From Cytobacillus luteolus (GTDB taxonomy: Bacteria; Bacillota; Bacilli; Bacillales; Bacillaceae_L), in assembly GCF_017873715.1 (NCBI RefSeq), contig NZ_JAGGKM010000013.1, forward strand, positions 1 to 40,340: DNA of 40,340 nucleotides, given 5' to 3'. The translations under genes and the position numbers were made by a program. Shown one piece after another: positions 8,085-17,314 of the stretch. Each line of letters starts with the position of its first letter. Position 1 is the first letter of the stretch. Below the pieces are notes generated by a model that worked only from the letters and a program-made list of their open reading frames with translations, made no database searches and was not told where the DNA came from.

Positions 8085-9887
8085 ATGTGCGGAATTGTAG
8101 GATATATTGGTCAACAAGATTCAAAGGAAATTTTATTAAAAGGCTTAGAAAAGCTGGAATATCGTGGATACGACTCAGCAGGTATTGCTGTAATGAACGA
8201 ACAAGGAGTTCGTGTATTCAAAGAAAAAGGTCGTATAGCGGTTTTACGTGATATTGTTGATGAATCAGTCCAAGCACCAGTTGGAATCGGGCATACACGT
8301 TGGGCAACTCATGGAGTACCTAGCAAAGTTAATGCACATCCACATCAAAGTAATTCAAGTCGTTTTACGTTGGTTCATAATGGTGTAATCGAAAACTATT
8401 CGATCCTCCAACGTGAATATATACAAAATGTTCAATTGAAAAGTGAAACTGATACAGAGATTATTGTACAAATCATCGAGCGTTTCGTTAACGAAGGTTT
8501 AGATACTGAAGCAGCGTTACGTAAAACGTTATCGATTTTAAAAGGCTCATATGCCCTTGCGTTATTAGATCATGAAGATGCTAATACAATTTATGTAGCT
8601 AAAAATAAAAGTCCATTACTAGTGGGTCTTGGTGATAATTTCAATGTAGTTGCGAGTGATGCAATGGCAATGTTGCAAGTAACTGACCAATATGTTGAGT
8701 TAATGGATAAAGAAATGGTACTTGTACGAGAAGATGAAGTGATCATTAAAAACCTTGATGGTGAGGTTATTTCACGTAATCCTTACACTGCAGAGCTTGA
8801 TGCTAGCGACATTGAAAAAGGTACGTATCCTCATTACATGTTAAAAGAAATTGATGAGCAACCGTTAGTGATGAGAAAAATCATCCAACAGTACCAAGGG
8901 AATGAAAATAGATTAACGATCAACAAGGAAATTGTTGAAGCAATGAATGCAGCAGATCGCATATATATTGTTGCTGCAGGAACAAGTTACCATGCTGGCC
9001 TTGTTGGAAAGCACTATATTGAAAAAATGGCAAGAATTCCGGTAGAAGTACATGTGGCAAGTGAATTTGCATATAACATGCCAATTCTATCTGAGAATCC
9101 ATTATTTATTTTCATTTCTCAAAGTGGAGAAACGGCAGATAGCCGAGGAGTGCTTGTTCAAGTTAAAGAATTGGGTCATAAAGCACTTACGATTACGAAC
9201 GTACCAGGTTCAACTCTTTCACGTGAAGCGGATTATACGCTATTATTACACGCTGGTCCTGAAATTGCAGTTGCATCAACAAAAGCCTACACTGCTCAAA
9301 TTGCTGTATTATCTATCCTTGCTGCTGTTACAGCAGAATCAAAAGGAATTAATTTAGAATTTGATTTAATTCAAGAGCTTGGAATTGTTGCAAACGCAAT
9401 GGAAGTTTTATGTGATGCTAAAGAGGAAATGGAAGAAATCGCGCGTGAATATTTATCAACAACAAGAAATTGTTTCTTCATTGGCCGTACGTTAGACTTC
9501 TATGTAGGCCTTGAGGGAGCATTAAAGTTAAAAGAAATTTCCTATATCCAAGCAGAAGGTTTTGCTGGAGGAGAGTTAAAGCACGGTACGATTGCTTTAA
9601 TTGAAAATGGAACACCAATTATCGCACTAGCTACACAAGAGCATGTTAACTTAGGTATTCGTGGAAATGTAAAAGAGGTAGTTGCACGTGGTGCAAACCC
9701 TTGTATTATTTCAATGAAAGGTCTTGAAGAAGAAGAAGACCGTTATGTATTGCCGACGGTTAACGAAATGCTTACACCACTAGTATCAGTTATTCCATTA
9801 CAGCTTATCTCCTATTACGCAGCACTTCACCGTGATTGTGATGTTGATAAACCACGTAACCTTGCGAAAAGTGTTACAGTTGAATAA
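8085..9887 (+). CDS. glmS: glutamine-fructose-6-phosphate aminotransferase
   Basis: Forms glucosamine-6-phosphate from fructose-6-phosphate and glutamine, the first committed step to UDP-GlcNAc. The ATG at 8085 follows AAGGAGG and gives MCGIVGYIG; removal of Met exposes the catalytic cysteine. 600 residues, as in B. subtilis. An N-terminal class II glutaminase domain spans about 1-215 (with the HTRWATHG motif), followed by two SIS sugar-isomerase domains (about 285-420, including FISQSGET, and 455-590), ending [12 protein letters not shown]. Expression is under the ribozyme immediately upstream. Confidence 0.98.
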   Translation: MCGIVGYIGQQDSKEILLKGLEKLEYRGYDSAGIAVMNEQGVRVFKEKGRIAVLRDIVDESVQAPVGIGHTRWATHGVPSKVNAHPHQSNSSRFTLVHNGVIENYSILQREYIQNVQLKSETDTEIIVQIIERFVNEGLDTEAALRKTLSILKGSYALALLDHEDANTIYVAKNKSPLLVGLGDNFNVVASDAMAMLQVTDQYVELMDKEMVLVREDEVIIKNLDGEVISRNPYTAELDASDIEKGTYPHYMLKEIDEQPLVMRKIIQQYQGNENRLTINKEIVEAMNAADRIYIVAAGTSYHAGLVGKHYIEKMARIPVEVHVASEFAYNMPILSENPLFIFISQSGETADSRGVLVQVKELGHKALTITNVPGSTLSREADYTLLLHAGPEIAVASTKAYTAQIAVLSILAAVTAESKGINLEFDLIQELGIVANAMEVLCDAKEEMEEIAREYLSTTRNCFFIGRTLDFYVGLEGALKLKEISYIQAEGFAGGELKHGTIALIENGTPIIALATQEHVNLGIRGNVKEVVARGANPCIISMKGLEEEEDRYVLPTVNEMLTPLVSVIPLQLISYYAALHRDCDVDKPRNLAKSVTVE

Positions 9888-9898
9888 AGGGTAATGAT

Positions 9899-9935
9899 AA
9901 AAGTCCTCCTAGAATGTCTAGGAGGACTTTTTTAT
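9899..9935 (+). terminator. terminator after glmS
   Basis: Near-perfect hairpin AAAGTCCTCCTAGA / TCTAGGAGGACTTT with a three-base loop and a T run. Confidence 0.95.
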
Positions 9936-9963
9936 GTTGAGAATAGTTTTCTCTTCCAAGTTT

Positions 9964-10797
9964 TTAAAATTGGAAATAACGATCAAGCAAATAAGAGACT
10001 GATTTACAATGAGGGTGATTTCGAATATTTTCGACCAATCCCTTTATAATTGCCTGGCTTAAATTCGAATCAATAATATGCTGTTTTATTAAAATTAGTG
10101 ATTCTTTCTCGATGGATTCTGTTAATTCCTCAATCTTCTGCTCCAATACCTTAAGTATTTGTTCCTTCGTTACTTCCTCAAAAGTTGAAAGCTCAAACAT
10201 TTTCATAAGTTCTTGTGAGATAAAAGGGATGGATGTATGTTTTGCAAGTAGATTTGTTTTCTCTACAAGCGATTTGGAAAGTAAATTTAGATCTAATGTG
10301 ACATTATAAAATAAAAATAACTCAGAATATGTTCTCATAAAGCCCTTTATACAAAAAAGTAAATCATATTTTGTTTCTCTGACACTGTCACCATACAAGC
10401 GCTCAATCATTGTTAGGATGATTTTATCAATTAGGCTATCATAGTAGCGGGTTCTGGAAATGAATTCAGGATTAAACGTTTGAGTTTGTTCTTTCATGAA
10501 CATTTTAGCGAAATCCGCATGTTTATGGAATGAGTGGTAGGTTGAATAGTAAAATTTATATAATAGTTCATTACTTTCTTCTGAATTTTTGACCATGTAG
10601 TCAATATCTGAGATAATCTGAATCATGAAATGATCAATGAGTGCTATAATCAACTCATCTTTTGACTTGAAGGATAAGTAAAACGCACCCTTCGAAATGC
10701 CGCAGTGCTCCGTTATTTGCTGGACTGAAGTTGCCTCAAACCCTTGTTTTGCAAAGAGCTCTATTGCCTTCTCCATTATTAATTGTTTTTTTATCAT
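9964..10797 (-). CDS. TetR-family repressor, probable regulator of the divergent RND pump
   Basis: 277 residues. The N-terminal helix-turn-helix (about 5-50, with TSVQQITEHCGISKGAFYLSFKSKDEL) is typical of TetR proteins; the rest is an alpha-helical ligand and dimer domain with no family-specific motif. The ATG at 10797 has GGGAG upstream on the minus strand. It is divergent from the RND transporter gene and the intergenic region holds a TetR-like operator, so it most likely represses the pump and itself. This matches the yerO-swrC (yerP) pairing of B. subtilis. The inducer is unknown; longer than the usual 190-220 residues. Confidence 0.85.
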   Translation of the reverse strand: MIKKQLIMEKAIELFAKQGFEATSVQQITEHCGISKGAFYLSFKSKDELIIALIDHFMIQIISDIDYMVKNSEESNELLYKFYYSTYHSFHKHADFAKMFMKEQTQTFNPEFISRTRYYDSLIDKIILTMIERLYGDSVRETKYDLLFCIKGFMRTYSELFLFYNVTLDLNLLSKSLVEKTNLLAKHTSIPFISQELMKMFELSTFEEVTKEQILKVLEQKIEELTESIEKESLILIKQHIIDSNLSQAIIKGLVENIRNHPHCKSVSYLLDRYFQF

Positions 10798-10821
10798 TTC
10801 TATCTCTCCCAGATTTAATGA

Positions 10822-10850
10822 TTGACAATTGACCGATTAGTCATTAGTAT
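10822..10850 (+). promoter_or_regulatory. RND pump promoter with embedded TetR-type operator
   Basis: TTGACA (10822-10827), 17 bases, TAGTAT (10845-10850) form a sigma-A-like promoter toward the pump gene. The spacer carries TGACCGATTAGTCA (10830-10843), whose TGAC/GTCA half-sites form an inverted repeat resembling TetR-family operators. Binding there would block polymerase in both directions. Confidence 0.65.
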
Positions 10851-10892
10851 AAGTAACTGAGTCTGATAAGTCAATTGGGGGTATGTGTAAGT

Positions 10893-13800
10893 ATGAAAGG
10901 CTTGGTTAATTTTGTATTAAAAAATAAGTTAGCAGTATGGTTACTTACTATCATTATAACTGTATCAGGAATTTATTCAGGAACGCAAATGAAAACAGAG
11001 ACGATCCCAGATATATCAATACCTTATTTAATGGTAATGGGTGTATATCCTGGTGCAACTCCTGAACAAGTGATGGATGAAGTATCAATACCATTAGAAA
11101 AAGCAGTAGAGAATTTAGAAGATGTAAAATCAGTGTTTTCAAATTCATATTCTAACATGTCAAGTATACAGGTGGAATATGAATATGGCATAGATATGGA
11201 CGAGGCAAAACGTGCACTTGAATCTGCACTAGATGCTGTGACTTTACCAGAAGGAGCTCAAGAACCGGTCATTACAGCAATAAGCATGAACATGATGCCA
11301 GTTGTTGCTTTAAGTGTAAGTAGTGAGGAAGAGAATGTTGTAGAATTAACCGCTACAGTCGAGGAGATTATCCTTCCGAAAATTGAAAGGATAGATGGCG
11401 TTGCATCGGCAACAATTACTGGTCAGCATATTGAAGAAGTGCATCTTACTTATAATGAAGAAAAAATGGCTGAGTTCGGTATTACTGAAGACAATGTAAA
11501 GCAAATGATTCAAGCAAGTGACTTAGCTGTTTCTTTAGGGCTTTACGAGTTTGAAGATGGTGAACAAGCAGTAGCTGTTGACGGTAAGTTCATGACAGCA
11601 GATGAGTTGAAGGAAATGCTTATTCCTGTGACTCCAACAGAAGTACAACCATTGCCATTTGTAAAACTTAGCGAGTTTGCCACAATTGAAGTTGTAGGAA
11701 AAGTACAATCTGTTTCCCGAACAAATGGTAAAGATGCTATTGCAATTCAAATTGTTAAAGGTCAACAGGCTAACACGGTTGATGTTGTAAATCGTGTTAA
11801 AGAGCTTGTTGAAGAAGAAACCACTAATTTAGAGGGTCTTATTATTGATATTTCAGTAGATCAAGGTGCACCAATTGAAAAATCAGTGGCCACTATGATT
11901 GAAAAGGCTCTGTTCGGTGGATTGATAGCAGTATTGATTATTCTATTATTCCTACGTGACTTTAAATCAACCGTTATATCAATCATTTCTATCCCAGTAT
12001 CCATTTTTATGGCATTACTGTTACTAAACTGGTTGGATATTACCCTAAATATAATGACATTAGGTGCAATTACTGTGGCAATTGGTCGTGTAATCGATGA
12101 CTCGATTGTTGTAGTCGAAAATATTTATCGACGTCTTCATTTAAAAGAAGAAAAGCTAACAGGTCGAGCACTTATACGTGAAGCAACAATAGAAATGTTT
12201 AAACCAATCCTATCTTCAACACTAGTCACGGTTGCAGTGTTTGCTCCACTAATTTTTGTTGGCGGTATGGTTGGTGAATTATTCATGCCATTCGCATTAA
12301 CAATGACGTTTGCATTAGGAGCATCATTAATTGTTGCGGTTACGATTGTTCCTGCGTTATCTCATTATCTATTCAAGAGAAAGCTATATAGTGAGAAAAC
12401 CGAGAGCAACCACAAAGAGGTAGGGAAACTATCGAATTGGTATAAAGGTATTTTAGAATGGACGCTTAACCATAAAATTATTACATCTATCATTTCAATA
12501 TTACTACTAGTAGGAAGCCTTGCGCTTACCCCTTTGATTGGATTTAGTTTTATGGGAAGTGAAGAAGAAAAAGTTATGTACCTAACGTATACTCCTGCAA
12601 CAGGTGAGCTAATGGAAGAAACGCTAGCAAACATTGAAGTTGTAGAAGAAGAGTTATTACAACATGACGACATCGATATCGTACAATTATCTGTCACTGA
12701 AAGTGGAGACCCAATGACTGCCATGATGGGTGGAAGTGGAGATGGGGCATTAATGTATCTTATCTTTGATCCAAAAATGGAAGATTTCCCTGGTGTCCGT
12801 GAAGATATTGAAGAATATGTATTTAACATTGGCCAAAGTGGTGAATGGAAAAGTCAAAACTTTACTTCAATGTCAATGTCAACAAATGAACTAAGCTATA
12901 CTTTATACAGTGAAAATTTGAATGATTTAAATGAAGCAGTAAAGATGTTAGAAGACGTTATGGCAGAAAATAGTAGTTTAGAAGATGTTTCATCAAGTGC
13001 AGAGGATGCGTATGTAGAATATACATTCAAGGTAAAGCAAGACGAATTATTACAGTACGGTTTAACAACAGGGCAAATTGTCATGATGTTAAGGCCTTCA
13101 TCAACGGAAGAGGTTATTACTACTGTTGAAAAAGACGGAGATACTCTAGAAGTGATTCTACAACAGGAACAAGCGGCTGTGCCGAAGTCAATTGATGATA
13201 TACTAGCAACACAAGTACCGACTGCTCTTGGTACAATGATGCCACTTTCAGACCTTGTAACTGTGGAAAAAGGCACAACTCTAAATACACTAGCTCGTAG
13301 TAAAGGTGAATACTATGCAAGCGTATCAGGAACGATTATTGGTGATGATATTTCAAAAGCAACTAATGAAGTAGATAAAGCAATTGATCAACTAGATTTA
13401 CCAAAGGGTGTAACTGTCGGTGTAGCTGGGGTAGCAGCTGATATGAATGAGACATTCACGCAGCTTGGGCTAGCGATGCTTGCAGCTATTGCGATTGTGT
13501 ACTTCATTCTGGTTGTGACTTTTGGAGAGGGTGTGGCTCCATTTGCTATTCTATTCTCTCTACCATTTGCTGTTATCGGATCTTTTGTCGGCTTATTGAT
13601 TGCAGGTGAAACAATTTCAGTTTCTGTTATGATGGGTCTATTAATGTTGATAGGTATTGTCGTAACAAATGCTATTGTACTTGTAGACCGTATTATTCAT
13701 ATGGAACGTGATGGTTTATCGATGCGTGAAGCAATCCTAGAGGCAGGAGCAACACGTCTTCGTCCAATCCTTATGACTGCAATTGCTACAATTGGTGCCT

Positions 13801-13979
13801 TGATACCTCTTGCAATCAGCTCTGAGGGTGGAGGCGGATTGATTTCTAAAGGACTTGGAATAACAGTAATTGGTGGACTAACAAGTTCAACCTTATTAAC
13901 ACTTATTATTGTTCCTATCGTATATGAAGTCTTATCTAAGATGTTCAAGAAAAATCGTAAAGAAGTTCAGGAAAACTAA
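10893..13979 (+). CDS. swrC: RND multidrug efflux transporter, SwrC/YerP-like
   Basis: Proton-driven efflux pump of the HAE1/AcrB class in the cytoplasmic membrane. In B. subtilis SwrC exports surfactin and supports swarming. From the ATG at 10893, preceded by GGGGG, the product has 1028 residues. Architecture: membrane helix 1 (about 10-30), porter loop 1, helices 2-6 starting near 335 with the proton-relay GRVIDDSIVVVENIYRR, a second periplasmic-type loop, then helices 7-12 with VVTNAIVLVDRI. There is no membrane-fusion or outer-membrane partner, as expected in a Gram-positive. The gene name rests on synteny with the TetR gene and on overall similarity; substrate is inferred. Confidence 0.88.
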   Translation: MKGLVNFVLKNKLAVWLLTIIITVSGIYSGTQMKTETIPDISIPYLMVMGVYPGATPEQVMDEVSIPLEKAVENLEDVKSVFSNSYSNMSSIQVEYEYGIDMDEAKRALESALDAVTLPEGAQEPVITAISMNMMPVVALSVSSEEENVVELTATVEEIILPKIERIDGVASATITGQHIEEVHLTYNEEKMAEFGITEDNVKQMIQASDLAVSLGLYEFEDGEQAVAVDGKFMTADELKEMLIPVTPTEVQPLPFVKLSEFATIEVVGKVQSVSRTNGKDAIAIQIVKGQQANTVDVVNRVKELVEEETTNLEGLIIDISVDQGAPIEKSVATMIEKALFGGLIAVLIILLFLRDFKSTVISIISIPVSIFMALLLLNWLDITLNIMTLGAITVAIGRVIDDSIVVVENIYRRLHLKEEKLTGRALIREATIEMFKPILSSTLVTVAVFAPLIFVGGMVGELFMPFALTMTFALGASLIVAVTIVPALSHYLFKRKLYSEKTESNHKEVGKLSNWYKGILEWTLNHKIITSIISILLLVGSLALTPLIGFSFMGSEEEKVMYLTYTPATGELMEETLANIEVVEEELLQHDDIDIVQLSVTESGDPMTAMMGGSGDGALMYLIFDPKMEDFPGVREDIEEYVFNIGQSGEWKSQNFTSMSMSTNELSYTLYSENLNDLNEAVKMLEDVMAENSSLEDVSSSAEDAYVEYTFKVKQDELLQYGLTTGQIVMMLRPSSTEEVITTVEKDGDTLEVILQQEQAAVPKSIDDILATQVPTALGTMMPLSDLVTVEKGTTLNTLARSKGEYYASVSGTIIGDDISKATNEVDKAIDQLDLPKGVTVGVAGVAADMNETFTQLGLAMLAAIAIVYFILVVTFGEGVAPFAILFSLPFAVIGSFVGLLIAGETISVSVMMGLLMLIGIVVTNAIVLVDRIIHMERDGLSMREAILEAGATRLRPILMTAIATIGALIPLAISSEGGGGLISKGLGITVIGGLTSSTLLTLIIVPIVYEVLSKMFKKNRKEVQEN

Positions 13980-13983
13980 TAAA

Positions 13984-14019
13984 TAGCCCTACAAGACATT
14001 CATCTTGTGGGGCTATTTT
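13984..14019 (+). terminator. terminator after the RND pump gene
   Basis: Hairpin TAGCCCTACAAGA / TCTTGTGGGGCTA followed by TTTTTG. Confidence 0.92.
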
Positions 14020-14115
14020 TGTTGGAAATAGAATTAAAAGGGGATTGGTTAATTTTGGAGTGATTTATTTCCCTATAAATAATGTTAAAATTAAATATTA
14101 TATGCTAAAACTTAT

Positions 14116-14210
14116 CTCTGATAATGGCAAACCTATCGAAAGGTAGGGACGCAAAACTTCGGGTCTAACGCAATCTTTTGCTATGATAGCCGGGTCGCCG
14201 TGGGATGGAT
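14116..14210 (+). ncRNA. c-di-GMP riboswitch (GEMM-I)
   Basis: The conserved GEMM core is visible: GGCAAACC (14126-14133), a P2 hairpin CCTATC-GAAA-GGTAGG with the GNRA tetraloop, then GGGACGCAAA, TTCGGGTCTAA with the tetraloop-receptor side, and the closing TATGATAGCCGGGTCGCC. A G at 14127, just before CAAACC, corresponds to the position that distinguishes c-di-GMP (G) from cGAMP (A) binders, so c-di-GMP is the expected ligand. A terminator follows at 14226. The first gene downstream encodes a 72-residue protein. Aptamer ends are approximate. Confidence 0.93.
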
Positions 14211-14225
14211 CATTTACGACATAAT

Positions 14226-14249
14226 CCACCTATAAAGGTGGTTTTTTGT
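14226..14249 (+). terminator. riboswitch expression-platform terminator
   Basis: CCACC-TATAAA-GGTGG followed by TTTTTTG. The 5' arm together with the preceding AT can alternatively pair with GTGGGAT at 14200-14206, at the 3' end of the aptamer, giving a possible antiterminator. If P1 formation on ligand binding hides GTGGG, c-di-GMP would switch the gene off; that direction is inferred. Confidence 0.8.
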
Positions 14250-14355
14250 TTTATTAGTAAAACATCCTCTTTATATAAGTGTGCTAATTTTCGCAGAAGA
14301 CATAATACACAATGCAATCCAGATCTGTTTGAGCTAGCAAAGGGAGGAATTAAAG

Positions 14356-14574
14356 ATGGATACGTTCAATGAACAAATTCAAAACTGGGTTAACAATAAT
14401 CAGTTACTATATATTGAAGTGGTATTAAAGAAAGTAGGTCGCAAAGAAGTCCTTGGCAGAATCGTTCAATTCAATGGAGAAAGCCTTCTCATATACAAGG
14501 AAGATACTAAAATGGTAGAACATTATCTACTAAATGAAATTGACAATATTGTACCGGTTAATAAACAAGGTTAA
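14356..14574 (+). CDS. small protein of unknown function under c-di-GMP riboswitch control
   Basis: 72 residues with no signal peptide, membrane segment or cysteine. After a helical N-terminus (FNEQIQNWVNNN, about 4-15) the rest alternates beta strands: LLYIEVVLKK, GRIVQFNGESLLIYKE, MVEHYLLNEIDNIVPV. The strand order and the GRIVQFNGESLLIY turn resemble a small Sm/Hfq-like barrel, which is an impression and not a family assignment. AGGGAGG stands ten bases before the ATG. The gene is alone between the riboswitch terminator and its own terminator at 14581, so it is the sole output of the riboswitch. I do not recognise a named family. Confidence 0.85.
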   Translation: MDTFNEQIQNWVNNNQLLYIEVVLKKVGRKEVLGRIVQFNGESLLIYKEDTKMVEHYLLNEIDNIVPVNKQG

Positions 14575-14580
14575 CAAAAA

Positions 14581-14622
14581 AACTCTCAAAAAGTGATGTT
14601 TACACTTATTGAGAGTTTTTTT
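14581..14622 (+). terminator. terminator after the 72-residue gene
   Basis: AACTCTCAA / TTGAGAGTT outer stem enclosing AAGTG/CACTT, followed by seven T. It shows that the riboswitch-controlled unit is monocistronic. Confidence 0.93.
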
Positions 14623-14791
14623 GTAAATTAATTGTAATGAAATTGAAATATAATTGTGAAAATCACTTCCTTTTTTTGTTATTTGTTTGTAAAATATAAA
14701 ATGTTAACTATTAAAAAATTTTAATTAATTTTGAAAATTAATATATTTAAATAGTATAACAAGAAATAAAACTAACAAGGGATGTGTAGCT

Positions 14792-15349
14792 TTGAAACAG
14801 AGTAAATTCTTAGTCATTGGACTAATTATAGCGAGTTTAATTGCTTGCAGTAATAAAGAGCAGTCTACTGATGCGAATGGTCCAACCGAGCCTAACCCTA
14901 GTGAATCTTCTCCTAGTAACGAGATAGAGAAGGAAGATCCTTCAAAAACTGAGGATGAGGAAAATAAAAAGGATACGAAAGATACCAAGGATAATGAAGA
15001 AAAACCCGAAGAAAGTCTAGTTGATTCGATTAAAGGTGAAAATTTACTTGGTCTAAATCAAGAGGAAATAAAGAACCTTTACGGAGAACCTGCTGTATCA
15101 GTTAATGCGAATCAATATCTAGTTTGGAGATATGATTTTGCAAACGAAAATTACGTCTATGAAGAAGGTGTCATTTCAGTTGATGTTTCAGGTCTTCAAA
15201 GTGGGCAAATGAAGGCACAATTAACTGTAGAATTTGGAGACGATGACATTGTTGATGTGTTTTCAATTTATTATGTAAAAAATGGGCAAATCCTGCATTA
15301 CCGTGTCACGAAAGAGGGCATTATTGAAGAATCAGCCAGTGCAGACTAG
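14792..15349 (+). CDS. lipoprotein with a BamE/SmpA-like C-terminal domain
   Basis: 185 residues starting at TTG (14792), with AAGGGATG upstream. A type II signal peptide ends in LIAC, so C19 would be lipidated and the protein anchored outside the membrane. Residues 20-75 are a low-complexity linker rich in Ser, Glu, Lys and Asp. Residues 80-185 (NLLGLNQEEIKNLYGEPA then VWRYDF and beta strands) have the layout of the small BamE/SmpA-type fold, an inference from pattern. A hairpin at 15361 separates it from the permease genes, so it may or may not be co-transcribed with them. It does not look like a peptide-binding protein. Function unknown. Confidence 0.8.
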   Translation: MKQSKFLVIGLIIASLIACSNKEQSTDANGPTEPNPSESSPSNEIEKEDPSKTEDEENKKDTKDTKDNEEKPEESLVDSIKGENLLGLNQEEIKNLYGEPAVSVNANQYLVWRYDFANENYVYEEGVISVDVSGLQSGQMKAQLTVEFGDDDIVDVFSIYYVKNGQILHYRVTKEGIIEESASAD

Positions 15350-15360
15350 GCATTTTATAT

Positions 15361-15396
15361 AAAGCTAAGCTAGATAGAAAGTGAACTTAGCTTTTT
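15361..15396 (+). terminator. hairpin between lipoprotein and permease genes
   Basis: AAAGCTAAG pairs with CTTAGCTTT across a 16-base loop, followed by only a short T run. Probably a weak terminator allowing some readthrough. Confidence 0.65.
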
Positions 15397-15413
15397 AGAA
15401 CAGGGGGAGCAAG

Positions 15414-16319
15414 ATGAAAGACATCGTTATCGGGGTGATAAAACAGTTTGTGTTATGGATGTTAGCTGCATGCTTTTTATTACTTATTATCTTAATTCCA
15501 AGAGACTATAGCCTTGTTGCAGATACAACTGGGCAACTTGAAGATGCAGTTTATCATTATAATTTTAATGACCATATCACAAATGTAAAAGACTTCTTCA
15601 TCGCCTTGGAGGAAAACGGAGGATTAGGTCTTTATAAGACTGGAGATACCATAGAAACACATGTTATGGAAATGACACTTAGAAGCTTAAAGTTAATTAT
15701 TCCGGCAATATTAATAGGCTTCTTTTTCGGAATTATTAAAGGGGTATTTGATTTTTTAGTGAAGGGAAAAAGAGTCGGAGTTGGGAGTGGTACAACTTGG
15801 ATGATGTTATCGATTCCTGATTTATTTTTTATGATTTTCCTACAATTATTACTAATGTTTCTATATCAAATCGGAGTGTTTCCACACGTTGACTTATATG
15901 GACATGAAAAGATAGATAATCAAATTGTGGGTATCATCTTTCTAGCAATCTACCCTTTGTTTTTTATTGCAAATATTACGTATACAAGTTTAGTAGAAGA
16001 AGAGAAAATGGATTACATTAATACAGCACGTTCTAAAGGAGTAAGTTATTTCAAAATCGTTAATTTACATATGTTAAAAAATGCACTCCAAAAAATAGTA
16101 GTGAACAGTAACACATTAACACTTTATGTTTTATCCAATTTATTTATTGTAGAATATCTGTCAAACTATCGTGGTGCTGCCTTCCATTTTCTAAGAGCAG
16201 ATATCAATGCGAAATTCGGGTTTGTAATCATGTTTACTCTCATTATTTTCTTTGCTAATACCTTCTTCAAAATTATTCATTCACTGATTTCACCGAAAGG
16301 AACAGGAACAGGAATATGA
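15414..16319 (+). CDS. ABC transporter permease, Opp/Dpp/App type (first subunit)
   Basis: 301 residues in the membrane, ATG after AGGGGGAG. About six hydrophobic segments: one N-terminal (12-30), an extracytoplasmic stretch to about 88, then helices from 90 on. The EAA loop that contacts the ATPase is seen as YINTARSKGVSYFKIVNLHMLKNAL (about 201-225). This layout is the DppB/OppB/AppB subunit type. The second subunit overlaps it by four bases. No ATPase or substrate-binding gene is adjacent, so the pair must borrow them from elsewhere or have another role. Substrate unknown. Confidence 0.85.
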   Translation: MKDIVIGVIKQFVLWMLAACFLLLIILIPRDYSLVADTTGQLEDAVYHYNFNDHITNVKDFFIALEENGGLGLYKTGDTIETHVMEMTLRSLKLIIPAILIGFFFGIIKGVFDFLVKGKRVGVGSGTTWMMLSIPDLFFMIFLQLLLMFLYQIGVFPHVDLYGHEKIDNQIVGIIFLAIYPLFFIANITYTSLVEEEKMDYINTARSKGVSYFKIVNLHMLKNALQKIVVNSNTLTLYVLSNLFIVEYLSNYRGAAFHFLRADINAKFGFVIMFTLIIFFANTFFKIIHSLISPKGTGTGI

Positions 16320-17197
16320 GAAAGTTTACATTTTTAGCAGGGGTAACCATACTAGCCCTGATTATACTAATTGCATTTATAGGTCCTTATACACCATTTA
16401 TTGACAGTGAATTAACGGAAAAGAAGTTTGAGTTTTTAGAAGATAATACGATTATTGTACCCCCATATCCACCCTCAAAAGAGTACCTTCTAGGAAGCGA
16501 CAGCCGTGGGGTTGATTTGTTAAGTAGGTTAGTAATGGGTGCAAGAGAAACAATGATTATCATTTTTAGTATTGTGATTATCAGAATGCTCTTAGGGGTT
16601 ATTTTAGGTTTTGGCGCAGCGTACAGTCGATTGATAAAGGCACTTTTAGTCATTTGGAATCAACTCTTTTCCTATATCCCACCGATTTTTCTAATTGCAA
16701 TGATCATTGGAATTCCGTTTTTCCTTGTTTCACCAAATCGACCTTTTTGGTTCATTGTTATACTAGCAATACTTGAGGTAGGAAGAGTAGGAGAGACAGT
16801 CCATAAACTAGTAGTAAGTATTACACAAACAAATTATTATGAAGCGGGAATAGTGGTAGGTAACAGTCCTATAGGGTTGTCTAAGAAATACCTACTACCA
16901 AATTTAAGTCCACAACTGGTGACGATAATTGTTAATGAACTAGGGCGAGTGCTGTTTTTGATTGCACAGTTAGGGGTTATTGGAATCTTTATCAATGTTG
17001 TATTTGAGCCAGGAGAATTCGGCGGTTTCAACATTGTGAATGGTTCTGAATCTTGGCCAAACCTTTTAGATAATATCCAAAGGGATATTTATTCCCATCA
17101 AATTGTTCCATTTAGTGGGATCCTTGTAATCTCATTAACTGTTCTTTCATTCTATATAGTTGGTAATGGGATCATTAGAAAGTTAAGTAAACGATAA
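16316..17197 (+). CDS. ABC transporter permease, Opp/Dpp/App type (second subunit)
   Basis: 293 residues; its ATG overlaps the TGA of the first permease (ATGA), the sign of coupled translation. It has an N-terminal helix (about 5-25), a PYPPSKEYLLGSDSRGVDLLSRLVMGARET segment (about 50-80) typical of DppC/OppC-type subunits (the HxLGTDxxGRDxLSR pattern), and further helices. The usual His/Thr-Asp of that pattern is altered to YLLGSDSRGVD. A degenerate EAA loop is seen near 175-200 (YYEAGIVVGNSPIGLSKKYLLPNL). Its partner ATPase is not in the window. Confidence 0.85.
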   Translation: MRKFTFLAGVTILALIILIAFIGPYTPFIDSELTEKKFEFLEDNTIIVPPYPPSKEYLLGSDSRGVDLLSRLVMGARETMIIIFSIVIIRMLLGVILGFGAAYSRLIKALLVIWNQLFSYIPPIFLIAMIIGIPFFLVSPNRPFWFIVILAILEVGRVGETVHKLVVSITQTNYYEAGIVVGNSPIGLSKKYLLPNLSPQLVTIIVNELGRVLFLIAQLGVIGIFINVVFEPGEFGGFNIVNGSESWPNLLDNIQRDIYSHQIVPFSGILVISLTVLSFYIVGNGIIRKLSKR

Positions 17198-17228
17198 AAA
17201 GGTGGCCTTTTCGGGGGCCACCTTTGTT
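17198..17228 (+). terminator. terminator after the permease pair
   Basis: AAAGGTGGCC / GGCCACCTTT with a TTTTCGGG loop; T-rich tail. Confidence 0.9.
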
Positions 17229-17314
17229 GTGTCTTCACACGTCCTAAAACTTCTTCATAGAAGGTGTTATAAAATAATGATAAAATAGAAGAAAATAAGA
17301 AGGTTGGTGGCTTC

